From: Steinernema hermaphroditum
Taxonomy: Eukaryota > Nematoda > Chromadorea > Rhabditida > Steinernematidae
Direction: 5' to 3'
DNA length: 64,000 bases
Assembly (NCBI GenBank): GCA_030435675.1
Contig: CM059622.1
Coordinates: 13,702,001 to 13,766,000 of the forward strand
This document shows, one piece after another, positions 22,387 to 32,948 of this stretch. The position numbers were made by a program, and so were the translations under genes. Below the pieces are notes generated by a model that was not told where the DNA came from, ran no database searches, and saw only the letters and a list, made by a program, of their open reading frames with translations. Position 1 is the first letter of the stretch, and every line of letters begins with the position of its first letter.

Positions 22387-23491
22387 ATGCTCGACCATAC
22401 CGGCTGCTCCAACTTTTACACAAGAGCTTCTTTGGGTAGGACTTTTAGTCTAAATTAGCTTAAAACTCCGTATTCTAGCGGGTGTCACTCCACTCCGTGG
22501 ACGCGATGGCAATCCTATCGGCGACGTCCTCTGCCGGAAGACCGGATTCAAAGTGCCGTCGTACAAGGAGTGCTTCTTACCAGTTGCGTCCAGTGATGAT
22601 AAATTTTACATCACGAATTTGCTCATCGAAGGTACGGACCCAAACAATGGCTCGTCGAAAGAAACAACATTTCAGGAGGCAACGCATTTTATGCCGTTTC
22701 TGCAGACGCCGATCTCGGGGAGATCAGAGACAAAATTCATCGAATGAAGCACAAATGTAAGCGTATCTTCAACATAGGAACATCTCAAGGCGTTCTGGTG
22801 TACGACGAAATGAACGAACTCCACAGAGGCGTTGTTTTCGAACGCCTCGAGAAGGTCAGGGTGAGTCATCCGTTCGCCCTTTTCCAAAAACAAATGGGAT
22901 GCTTCGTTCAGGTGTATCTCATCGACTCTGGACGAACGATCGACGTTCCCTATGGAGAAGTGCTGGCCATCCCAAACCGGAACTGGATACGAGCGATTGG
23001 ACCCTGCGCCTTCCGATTCTTCGTTGATGGCTTGCCAGAAGACTTCGCCATGACCGAAGACGAGAAAAACAATCTAAACGACTACATCAGAAGCAAGACT
23101 GTGTACATCAAAATTTGTATGTTTAAAGAGGCACAAAATGACTGATTTTTGGGATTCAGTGAGCACGAAGGATGATGAAGATGCCGGATTCATTGTTTCA
23201 TTGCACAAAGAAGGAGAAGATCAAGATGAAGATATCGGAAAGCTGCTTCTTGAAGGAAAGTTCAAGGAGGAAAAAAGACGTTTCACATATACCGCATTCG
23301 AGATCGCCTCTGATGGACGTAAGTCGACAATAAAGAGAGATCATAAGTCGCTTTCATTGTCAGAACCAATTACTTGTCACTACTGCAAGACGGAAGGCCA
23401 TCGTATGGAAAAATGTTGGCAGAGGAAGATGGACATGCTCGATCTTCCCAGGCATCCAGTGGTTTACGGGTCTCGTAAATTCAAGCACTAA
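22387..23491 (+). CDS. Tudor paralog 2: extended Tudor plus one CCHC knuckle
   Basis: Exons in phase: 22387-22435, 22479-22631, 22676-22860, 22912-23116, 23160-23318 and 23364-23491 (about 292 aa). The short first exon ends ..FYTRASLA-G, as in paralog 3. The extended Tudor domain follows: GVTPLRGRDG, NLLIEG, NAFYAVSADAD, GVLVYDEMNELHRGVV, YLIDSGRTIDVPYGEVLAIP, FRFFVDGLPEDF. After an acidic linker comes the knuckle CHYCKTEGHRMEKC near the C-terminus. A polyA signal lies near 23538. Likely an RNA- or protein-binding adaptor; germ-granule work is an inference from the family. The Tudor aromatic cage positions are altered. Confidence 0.82.
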
Positions 23492-23676
23492 AAGGCGATT
23501 CATTATACATATGACAAATTGTAAGTGAAACTTGCTAAATAAAGGCTGATCTTTCATTTGTGTGACCGTGTCGGTTGGGGCCATAAGAATTGTAATTACT
23601 CTCTAGTCTTGAGGGTCACAACTTTCCAGGATATGAGTGGATTATGAATGATCAGCTTCAAAAGGCGCTCTTAGAT

Positions 23677-24088
23677 CCAAAGAAACAAAAGGTTTGGTCG
23701 AAGAATAGTCTGAATTGGGTTTCACATGTGACCATCGCACTCAGCTCAGCCGGCCGGCGCCGTTTCAGAAGACGTCCTGCACCCGATCGCATCGTGCGGT
23801 TTGACGCGCAGTCGTGTGCGTTGCGAGCGCCGACGCCGCGTTTCTGGTACAGCCCCGCGTACTCTCAAGTCGCCTCCCTGCTAGAGAGTGAACCGTCCGA
23901 AGACGGTCGGCCTCGTCTCAGACCTTCCCAGGAGAGTTGAAGGCAACGGGTGCCTGTGGGATGCTCCTAAGATCCGCTTTCGACCAACAATCGACCGACT
24001 CAGCCACGCGCTTTTATTGGTCACCTCAAAGAGCGACGGTTCCGTTGCATCGGCGCCATCTCTCGTTTTCTGCCGCTCTCTCTGTGAT
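23677..24088 (+). repeat. 412-bp GC-rich repeat, copy 1
   Basis: It starts near AAAGAAACAAAAGGTTTGG and ends near CTCTCTGTGATCG. It matches the reverse complement of about 29252-29663 with very few differences. It has an internal GAACCGTCCGAAGACGGTC hairpin. An 80-odd codon open reading is shared but Arg/Pro-biased and probably incidental. Identity unknown; it could be a mobile element or a structured RNA gene. Confidence 0.75.
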
Positions 24089-24376
24089 CGTCCTGTTCGC
24101 ATGAGTTTGGAGTTTAGTGCGTTTTTTGGACACCTATGCAAATTCTTCGTAGCTAATGTGTGTGAGTCGGGTTTCCAAAATTTTGGAGACAAAGAGACTC
24201 CTTTTCGTGAGTGAATGCTTCCGTACTGTTGTCCTTGGATCGTCTTCGTATGGTTCAGGGCAACTCATACGACGAAAATGTGTTCACCAGAATATTATCA
24301 CATGTCGGCATCACAGATTAATTTTTGGCACATTCACGCTCATCACCGCGATCGCTTGTATCACTACCGTTCCAAG

Positions 24377-25720
24377 ATGTCAGAGCACCGCAGCTTCGGA
24401 AAATGCTTCGATTTCTACATGAGAGCCTCGCTAGGTTGGAATTTTCCCCAAATCAAACGACCGTTTCCATTTCAGCCGGCGTCACTCCACTATGTGGAAG
24501 GGACGGCACGCAAATAGGTGATCTGCTGTGTACCAGGACAGCATTCAAGATTCCGTCCTATTCGGAGACGTTTCTGAATCTCTCGAAAGACGGTAGGCTG
24601 CCCGTCAAAAATCTCGTAGTCGAAGGTAACCGATAAACGTTTTTTGTTTTAAAGAACAGTTCAGACTCGAATGTGTTCTACGCGGTGCCCGAAGACTCAG
24701 ATTGGCGCTTAACACACATCGAGAATAGACTCACAAGAAGCGGAGAGCTGTTTAGAAGGAAGTTCAACGTCGGGATCAGTCATCCCGTATTGGTGCAGGA
24801 CGAGAACAATCGCCTTCACAGAGGAGTGGTCTTCGATCGGCTCGAAAAAGTCAGAGTAAGTTGACAACGATGTGGTTTAAAAACGGGAGGCAACTCTGTG
24901 AAAATAACCACATAACACAGTTGCTCATTCCTGCTCGATGATGTAAAGAATGCGCATCTATTCCACCAGACATACTCACATATCACACTCTTTAGTCAAA
25001 TCCACGAAACACGGTACAAAGGAGGGGTTCACTTCACATTCTGTGAAGCGAAAATGTGCCTTCGGAAACGTCTCTCATTTCTTGTGCATAATATCTAGAA
25101 ATGCCCACTATTCTGACAAGGTTTTCCTTTAGGTCTACCTCGTCGACTCGGGAAGAACCGTTGACGTTCCTTATGGGGAAGTGTTGGCTATTCCAAGTCA
25201 TCACTGGCTCCTCGATCGGAAACCTCTCGCCTTTCGGTTTTCACTTGAAGGCCTTCCGGAAGACTTCGTAATGACTGAAGAAGAAGCCAGAAACATGATC
25301 GAGTACACAAGAGGAAAATGCATGACCATCAAATTTCGTGAGCTCATAGAGCGCCTTATACGCTCTCGATGGGACTTTTGGAGACCATAGAAATTACGGC
25401 GGTTTCAATGTGTCCCTTCATATCAAAGGGGCACCGAGCGCTTCAGAAGATGATCTCCGAGACTTACTGCTGGAAGGGAGGTTTAAGGGAGCTTCCAATC
25501 CGAAAATCGCAGACCATAGCTCTGGAGCGAATGGCCACCAAGCTCCAGGTCGAAGATACAAATATGGTTTCGAAATGGCGTCTAATGGATGTAAGTGGTT
25601 CTATAGGTTATAGGATGACTTATGACATTTTTAGTACCAATCACGTGCTTCTACTGCCAGGAGAACGGACATCGTGCGGAAAGGTGCTGGAAGAAGAAGT
25701 TCGATACGATGTGTAAATAA
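24377..25720 (+). CDS. Tudor paralog 3: extended Tudor plus one CCHC knuckle
   Basis: Exons: 24377-24434, 24476-24625, 24665-24855, 25133-25337, 25384-25590 and 25635-25720 (about 298 aa). The domain order equals paralog 2: GVTPLCGRDG, VKNLVVEG, NVFYAVPEDSDW, HPVLVQDENNRLHRGVV, YLVDSGRTVDVPYGEVLAIP, FRFSLEGLPEDF, then the knuckle CFYCQENGHRAERC and an early stop. The 277-bp intron in the Tudor core is the longest in the gene. The acceptor before 25384 (TTTTGGAG) is weak but keeps phase. Exon phases match paralogs 2 and 4, so they arose by local duplication. Confidence 0.82.
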
Positions 25721-25794
25721 AGTGATGCTGATTAATGTGCAAAAAGCGATGCGCAAACGATACAAAAAGCGATGCGCATTTTATCAAAAACAAC

Positions 25795-25879
25795 TCGAAC
25801 CAGCCGGATTCGAACCAGCGACCTAAGGATTTCTGACAAACACTACAGTCCTCCGCTCTACCAACTGAGCTATGGTTGG
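25795..25879 (-). tRNA. tRNA-Tyr (GTA) with intron, acceptor-stem mismatch
   Basis: 85 nt, same overall sequence as the other Tyr genes, but the 3' acceptor strand reads TGGTTCG. This gives a C-C clash at pair 2-71 with CCAACCA, and the intron has changes too (TGTTTGTCAGAA). A T5 run follows. It may be a decaying copy. Confidence 0.85.
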
Positions 25880-25984
25880 ATCTGGCGTTGATAGTGGCGG
25901 AATTATATAGGAAGATAGGGCGCCAATGCACCTGAATTATTTTACGCCTCATGTTACATAAACCGTACAGGAATGAGACCCCAT

Positions 25985-26069
25985 CCAACCATAGCTCAGT
26001 TGGTAGAGCGGAGGACTGTAGTGTTGGTCAGAGATCCTTAGGTCGCTGGTTCGAATCCGGCTGGTTGGA
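25985..26069 (+). tRNA. tRNA-Tyr (GTA) with intron
   Basis: 85 nt, identical in fold and intron to the 21180 gene, with T5 right after it. It pairs divergently with the 25795-25879 gene across a 105-bp spacer that is the reverse complement of the 21075-21179 spacer, with changes. Confidence 0.94.
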
Positions 26070-26304
26070 ATCGTTTTTGAGATTTAGATTGGTTCCTGGA
26101 TGCGTAACTTTTTCAACTGGTTGTTGGCCATTCCATAAGTACTCTTCATACTTCACGATAGCTCTGTTGATCTTGTCTTTTCGTCTTAGGACATATGAAA
26201 CATGTCTTATTGTGCGATGGACATTACTCCCAATCGGTCTGGCTTCAATCATAATTTATAATTTAAATTAGAAAATGCACAAAAATAATTTATCTTCATA
26301 TCTC

Positions 26305-27214
26305 TCACACCTCCTTGAACTTCCGAGCCATAATCAGTTCTCGGAGATCTTCTTCGGGTCCACTAGGACTTCTTCTAATGTGCAGAGACACTCTGAAGCC
26401 TCCGAGGTTGTTCTCATCGGTGAAGGTTCCGCCTAGGACAGTTCAAGTAGAGCGTTATTCACACATTTCCACTCACGGATTCTTATATACATGGACGTGT
26501 TAAGCGTATAGGCAGCTATGCCTTCGGCTTCCTCCTTCGTCATACAGTAATCTTCAGGCAAACCGTCGATAATAAACCTGAACGCCAGGGGTTGCCGGTC
26601 ACGCAGCCAGTGTCCTTTCGGGATAGCCAACACTTCTCCGTATGGAACATCGACTGTCTTTCCCGAGTCGACGAGGTACACCTGATGGAGACAGCATGAA
26701 GAGCACGTCTAGAGGGCACGCCTTACTCTGACTTTTTCCAAGCGATCGGACACGACTCCTCTGTGGATGTGGCCGTTGTCGTCATAGACGAGCACCGGCT
26801 GCGAGGTGCCAATGTTGAAGATTCGTCGGAACTCGCCCTCCGTTTTTGTGAGGTTCTTGTGGATTTTGTCGAGTCGGAAATCGGATTCCTCTTGTACCGC
26901 GTAGAATGCGTTAGACCCTGGAATGCCGTTCATTCAAGATTGAACTTTTCGCTGTTGTCGCCTACCGCCAGTCCGCAAGTTCTTTATGCACAGTCGGTCC
27001 TCTTGTGATTTTATCGGAAAGTACGCAGCTGAATAGGAAGGAATCTTGAAAGAGGTGTATTTGGCGATTGCACTGCCGCCGCTCGAACGGCCTTCTTGTA
27101 TCATCAGGGGCGTTTCCCCGGCTAAAACAAGATCTCCATTGGCGATACTTTGACGGCTAACGTACCCAAAAATCCGGCCATAAAGAACGGCCTGCAATCG
27201 GTGAAATCGTTCAT
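26305..27214 (-). CDS. Tudor paralog 4: extended Tudor, no zinc knuckle
   Basis: Exons: 27214-27166, 27123-26966, 26917-26727, 26681-26477 and 26432-26305 (about 243 aa). The 49-nt first exon keeps the phase of paralog 2. The domain is complete: AGETPLMIQEG, NAFYAVQEESDF, QPVLVYDDNGHIHRGVV, YLVDSGKTVDVPYGEVLAIP, FRFIIDGLPEDY. The next exon (GGFRVSLHIRRSPSGPEEDL) reads straight into a stop where paralogs 2 and 3 splice to the knuckle exon. It lies outside the tRNA-bounded segment and in the opposite direction to paralogs 2 and 3. Confidence 0.78.
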
Positions 27215-27219
27215 TTCAC

Positions 27220-28305
27220 TCTCTAAAACACAAAAGCGATCAAAAGGGCACATTGTCCACGCCGATCGATTGAACGCAGCCGCCAAAGAGCGCGGAACGG
27301 CGACAGACGACAATGATGTTGCGTGTTTTTCGCCGTCGACGGCGCTGGGCATATGAGACGCGAGCGGAGATGGAAGTGCCATTCGAAAGGGCATTTGAGA
27401 AAAAAGAAGCGATGATCCTAAGAGCTGAAGCGCGCCCTTAAAGGTGAATGCGACACGTTGACGCTTTGGCACGTCAGTGACGCGATGGTTATCATTGACA
27501 TTGCAATTGTCGGATAGGAGGTGCCGCCGTGGCACAAAAGGCAAAAAGTGACAGTATACTCCGAGTGATAGGACAGTAGAATCTAGGTGAGCGTAAGACA
27601 AAGAAAAGCAGACCGAAACATGTGGATCGAAAACGGTCTTTGTCGTCAGAAAAGGGATGACAGCTGGCATTTGAAGAACAACATTATGAATCACCAACTG
27701 AATCACCCTTACTTCCCTCTGAAAGGGAACAGCAGAAAAGCAGATATGTTATATCTGTACAAATGCAATGAACGAATCGAAAATGAACTGAACGAAATCA
27801 ACAGATACACACTGTATCCTACATATTGTGCCAGAAAAGTGTCTTTCTTTATCTCAGAAATCGTACAATTATGAGGTGCTCAGCCATGCCCACGGCGTCA
27901 TGCGGCGAATATCAAATTTTGCACAGGAACCACGTTGCTAAGAAATAAAGCGCCCCTTGGCGATGGCTCCCCAGCTGGCAACCTCATTTTCCTTGAAAGC
28001 AAAAGTAACTGTGCTGGGAAAGTAACTCTTTATTCACCAAGCAGAGCGACCGTTCGCAACGCTCCTCCTGCCGTTGGCAACACCGTCATTAACATTATGG
28101 CACCCCCTAACAGCTGCCAATGAATGTTGCATTGTGTCGGCAATGTGGAAGATGGTCTCTTGGAAGATCAAATGAAATTCGTTTCCTTTTCAGACTCTGT
28201 TTAAGAATCGGAGTTTTACAGTCACTTTACAGATGGATGCAGGTCGTAACCGTAATCTTAATGTCTTTATAAGTGCCCCTAATTTGACGGACGTCCAGAT
28301 AGATA
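27220..28305. other. Intergenic
   Basis: No supported gene or RNA. Open readings on both strands around 27150-27870 are compositionally unremarkable. Confidence 0.45.
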
Positions 28306-28310
28306 ATATT

Positions 28311-30196
28311 TTATTCATCTCTTTGTTTCTCAACTAAAGCTTCAGGCAACTCATAACCGAAATACTTGAAATCGAAATAGTACAACTTCAAGAGCATCTT
28401 CATCAGCGTCTGATTGGATCTGATCTCCTTCAGTGCCTTTGTGAACTCGTCGTCGCCTTCGCCCTTCTTCTTTGGCGCCACTTTCACTTCCTCGAACGCG
28501 TCTCCGATGCTCTCAGCGTCGGTCTTCTTGACTCCGCTGGCTGCGAAAAAGTTCGCTAGGTTGGCCGACACTCCTTCGTGGCCACCACCATATGCGGGCA
28601 CTTGAAGTATTTGATACTTGTCGATGGAATTGTGAAATTTGCAAAACCTAAAAACATCTTTGGGAAGGTCGCTCTTTGAGGGCGCACCAGTTCTGGGGAA
28701 TAAAGCGCAGATCGAACGATTCGGGCTCCACCTCTCCCTCGGCGATCACGTGGAGGCGTCTGTAGTAACGCTCGATGAAGCAAGGGATGCTGTCAATGCA
28801 CTTGTCGCAAATCTCCTGGAACGCAGCGTCGTTCCATTCAGGGGTACTGTAACTCAAATTCAGATTCTATTTATGCTATTTTTTGTTCACTTGTAGCAGG
28901 TTTCTGCGAAGGCTTTGGCGAATCTCTGAATTGGATCCTCGACAACGGCGAATTGGCGCCACTTCTTTGGTTCGGTATTGTAGTCCTGGATGAGGCTGTC
29001 GAGGTTGTTGTACGTTTTCATTTGTTTGCAGTGTCTAAAAAGACGAAGGGGATGGTTCTGTCATGCAATTAAATGGTGGAGAACGAAAGAAAATATGATT
29101 GGAAAAAGATTCCAACCAGCCGGATTCGAACCAGCGACCTAAGGATCTCTGACCAACACTACAGTCCTCCGCTCTACCAACTGAGCTATGGTTGGATGAT
29201 TGCATTGGTCTCTCAGCTCCCTATGACGCCGCGAACTGCGCGATCACAGAGAGAGCGGCAGACAACGAGAGATGGCGCCGATGCAACGGAACCGTCGCTC
29301 TTTGAGGTGACCAATAAAAGCGCGTGGCTGAGTCGGTCGATTGTTGGTCGAAAGCGGATCTTAGGAGCATCCCACAGGCACCCGTTGCCTTCAACTCTCC
29401 TGGGAAGGTCTGAGACGAGGCCGACCGTCTTCGGACGGTTCACTCTCTAGCAGGGAGGCGACTTGAGAGTACGCGGGGCTGTACCAGAAACGCGGCGTCG
29501 GCGCTCGCAACGCACACGACTGCGCGTCAAACCGCACGATGCGATCGGGTGCAGGACGTCTTCTGAAACGGCGCCGGCCGGCTGAGCTGAGTGCGATGGT
29601 CACATGTGAAACCCAATTCAGACTATTCTTCGACCAAACCTTTTGTTTCTTTGGGATCTGTGCCACAGAACTTACTCGGTCTCGTGCGCTGCATTCAGGG
29701 CGATGCTCTTCGCGGCCGACATAAACCTCTCCTTGTCTTTCAAGAAACACATCGTAGACTGCAGGTAGGGCGAATAGTTGTTGTTCACAACACAGGTCAT
29801 CAGATCCGTCTTCTTGTCGTACAGATACTTCTCCAGTAGAGGAACGTCCAGAAAACCAGGCAGGCAAACCTTCACCGGAGTACTTATGTTGCACCTATCT
29901 GGTTCCGTGGACAGAAGTTCCTCAACATTTGTGGATCCCTCCTCGCTCACTGGCTCCGACTGCTCCGCTGGAGTCTTAGATTTCTTGTTCAAAAGTTTCT
30001 CATCGTCTTCTCCTTTTCCTTCGCCACTCGCCCACCGCTCCATCTTGTTCGAGGGGTATTCCACGACGACCACATCCGCGTCATGCAGAGTGAGGTAGTT
30101 GACAAGCTCGAAAAGCGTTGTGACAGCGATCACACCGCCCAACACACATGCGGTTAGTCGCAGTCGCTTTCCAGTCGGCGCCATATAGGGAACCAT
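28311..30196 (-). CDS. Family-2 carbohydrate sulfotransferase-like type II membrane protein
   Basis: Exons: 30196-29676, 29034-28891, 28846-28688 and 28647-28311; the sum is exactly divisible by three (386 aa). A short basic N-terminus and one hydrophobic helix (LTACVLGGVIAVTTLFELV) suggest Golgi type II topology. Matches to the nematode sulfotransferase family: CVVNNNYSPYLQSTMCFL, FAVVEDPIQRFAKAF (the 3'-phosphate-binding RDPxxRF motif, with Glu for Arg), CIDSIPCFIERYY, FIPQNWFCKFH and LYYFDFKYFGYELP near the end. Members transfer sulfate from PAPS to glycans. The changed Arg in the PAPS motif leaves activity in doubt. The first intron (641 bp) holds a tRNA-Tyr gene and a 412-bp repeat. The start could also be 30184. 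Confidence 0.75.
29111..29195 (-). tRNA. tRNA-Tyr (GTA) with intron, inside an intron of the sulfotransferase-like gene
   Basis: 85 nt, CCAACCA/TGGTTGG acceptor, intron TGTTGGTCAGAG, T5 just downstream. It has the same orientation as its host gene and lies 57 bp from the inverted 412-bp repeat. Confidence 0.93.
29252..29663 (-). repeat. 412-bp GC-rich repeat, copy 2 (inverted)
   Basis: Near-perfect reverse complement of 23677-24088. It ends at TTTGTTTCTTTGGGATCTG, 12 bp short of the exon-1 donor of the host gene. Confidence 0.75.
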
Positions 30197-30318
30197 TGAA
30201 GAGAACTAACGTGTTGGAGAGAACTATCTCGCATTTCGGAAACGATATCATCAGAAACGACCCCGAAATCAAACAGTCCACAACTAAACTTTATTATCTC
30301 ACTATTGCAAAAACTGAT

Positions 30319-32311
30319 CTAACGAGCGTAGGACTGCTCAAGACGGAGCAACGCAGCCGACCCCTCCAAGTCGGCATGCTTCGTTAACTCGCCGCCCCCA
30401 AGAACGAGCTTCATCGCAGATTTCACGGTTTCGTGCTTCATTATTTTACGATTGGATATGTTGAGAAGTTTTGAAGCTTCTTTGCAGATTCTGTGGAAGA
30501 AATCGTTCAGCATTCCACTCATGATAGTCAGGGCCGTCGGAGAAATACGCACAACACCACTCGTTTCGCGATTAACCTAAATATCAATTTGAGGAGGAAA
30601 GAGAAAACGGGAGTGTACCTTCTTTGCAAGCAACTTTATCGAACGACGGATGTCCGTATCCCCGATGGGGGCTTCAGATCGGCGTCGGCGGTTGCTAACC
30701 GCACATTTCATCGGATTGCATTTAGTCCTATGAACTTTCTTCTTCTTGATCACAGGAACAGCAGCCAGTTCTTCGAAGTGAACATCAGACGACGAGTTTG
30801 AAGCTCTCATAGGAGAACCTTCGTCGACTTCTGTATCCTCCATGGCGCTTTCTTGGTCAGACTTAGAAAAGATACTTTCTTGCGTGGCCGCAAAGGAGAC
30901 TCCGCCAATATCGGACTGCCTTCCAAAAATCGTTCCACTACTTTCTGGCGTGATGGGTACCTAACATTAACGCAAATGCTAATAAAGATGTGAGAAATTA
31001 ATGACCTACAAGCCTGTTCATGGAGCGTCGTGGCGGCAACCCTTCGAAAGCCGTAGACGAATCGGCAGTGAACTCGAGCTGAAATCAGAAATGCATATAG
31101 GAAGCAGATGGCGAGTTACTTACAACAGCAGGAGCACGTGGTTGACGAATGGAGCGCCTACCATGGCCTCCAATCCCCTTCAAAGGCTGAGTAGAGGTCT
31201 TGCGATCACTATCATCCATCGACGATGCAAAACTCTCACCGGGCTGAGGCCCTTGCGATAAAAATGGACCCTAAAAATAAGTTCAAAACCATCCTATATT
31301 CTAAGCAGTCCTACGGGATGAGTTTGCAAGCGTCGCAAACTCAATCGTTCACGCAAACTCTGACGACCGCTCGCTTTCACGGGGTGATCGACTTGATCCA
31401 ATTGAGAAGGCACAACTTCTTCTGGTTCCGCTGCCTAAACGATGAACTTAAACACAAGGTAATTGTGGGCTAAGTTATACGTGTTCGTTCTGAACCACTG
31501 GCGGGCCTGTAGAGTCGAGAAAAGACGAATCATCGAAAAACATCTGAAAAAAGTCGATAATTGTACGATGTATCACAAAGAGCCACTTACATTTTGTCCA
31601 TTCTGTCCACGCTGGGTGAGAAAGCCTAAACACGGATAGTAGTCTAAAGAAAACATGAAAAGTTTTTGCCTCTACGTCGATTCTCGGGAGCGTGACGATC
31701 CGATTGGTGACGTTGAGGCCGCGGACGGCGAACGACGACTGAAAGATGATCGGACTAAATTGCGAAATTATATTTGTGTCTCACCATCAACAGAGGCGCG
31801 GACAGTTTGTGACGGGCCAATCGCTTCCGCTGATTCCACTCCAGAGGAATCCGTGCTTAAACGAAGCTAAACGACATAAATGAGCAGTCTGAACATGCTG
31901 AATCTCTCGAAAAAAATAAAGCATAGGGAAGGAGAACCAACACATACCGGAGCAAAGCGACTTCGACGAGGACCTGAAAAGTACATAGGTAAATGTGGAA
32001 CGAAAAACGGAGAAACTGACGTTCTTGGCGGTGCGGAGGAGCCGGCACGTCTCGCTCCGAAGGCTGCGAGTCCTGTGAAAAGCGCAAAAGTGGCTGCCGA
32101 CGGACAGACCGGCGCGGCGCACTGGAGCTGGGGCGCTGACGACGCTGAGCCGAAGCATCAGGAACACTACTCCCTGCAAAGAAACGATGAGCAAAGAGGC
32201 TCGGAGCAGAGGCTGATCACCACTGGAGCGTCGCGGCAAGATGCTTCGACGGAGCTCGGAAACGCGTCCGTGTTGTTGCTTGGCCGAACGGAGTTGGTTC
32301 GCGCTCGACAT
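30319..32311 (-). CDS. Long histone H2B-fold protein (about 461 aa)
   Basis: Eleven exons in phase: 32311-32221, 32173-32021, 31973-31948, 31866-31785, 31625-31591, 31543-31481, 31434-31315, 31270-31124, 31078-31010, 30960-30619 and 30576-30319. The last 90-100 residues align with H2B: KLLAKKVNRETSGV for KVLKQVHPDTG, RISPTALTIMSGMLNDFFHR for helix 1-2, ICKEASKLLN, KHETVKSAMKLVL, then GGGELTKHADLEGSAALLRL for PGELAKHAVSEGTKAV. About 360 residues precede the fold, rich in Arg, Ser and Pro with repeated RRS motifs (LRRSIL, PRRSVRR, GRRSIRQ, PPRRSMNR). Normal H2B is about 125 aa and intronless. A role as an H2B variant or as a kinetochore-type histone-fold protein is possible; neither is shown. 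No stem-loop 3' end was seen. Confidence 0.78.
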
Positions 32312-32344
32312 CGCTGTTCGACCGATTCGGAGACTTGACTGGAC

Positions 32345-32940
32345 GAACACTACGCTACTCGGTTGGAATGGGGCCTTTTGAAGGGATCTGCAGACATGTC
32401 TACCTCCCCTAGACAGTCTATGGATTGCTGTGATTTGTATTGTTGGCAGTGAAATGACCTTTAGTGGCCGTTACCGAACAAGGCATGCTACAGTACACAT
32501 AAATTATGTTCAAATGCATGGCGTTGATCAAGTCGGCAAGCGAAACGTGGAGAGTCCCTCAATTTCGAAATCGAAAATGGAAAATTCTCTCTGACGAGAT
32601 GATGAAGCACAAAACGACGACCGACTTGACCGTTTTGCTCGTTGTATCCCCAGTGCGGCGTGTCGCTTTAACCACGATCGACCCTGATTTTCAGTAAAAT
32701 TACGGTAGCGATGCGATTTCTCGCAACAATGATCCCGACCGCTTTCCGAACGATCGAGATGAGCACAGCAGACTCTAATTAGCCGTGCGCTGTATCGTGA
32801 AGCGGTTTATTCTCGCATTTTGTAGCCATGCACGTGGAGGGAAAAATTCATGGAGAATGATTAAGTGCTTACGAACGTTTTTTTGCGAGAACATATTAAC
32901 ATAAAGATTTATCGAGTTATCTTGGAGAGTTCACAAAACC
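32345..32940. other. Intergenic between H2B-like gene and CSN2
   Basis: No exon or RNA recognised. It probably contains the promoter of the H2B-like gene and the 3' UTR of CSN2. Confidence 0.45.
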
Positions 32941-32948
32941 AGGCGAGC

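Noticed and set aside
23644..23940. 98-codon reading over the 412-bp repeat
   Set aside because: Present in both repeat copies, but Arg/Pro-biased and not domain-like; the repeat is better treated as non-coding.
27122..27706. 194-codon minus-strand open reading
   Set aside because: Only its last part overlaps Tudor paralog 4 exon 1; the rest has no domain, signal peptide or splice support.
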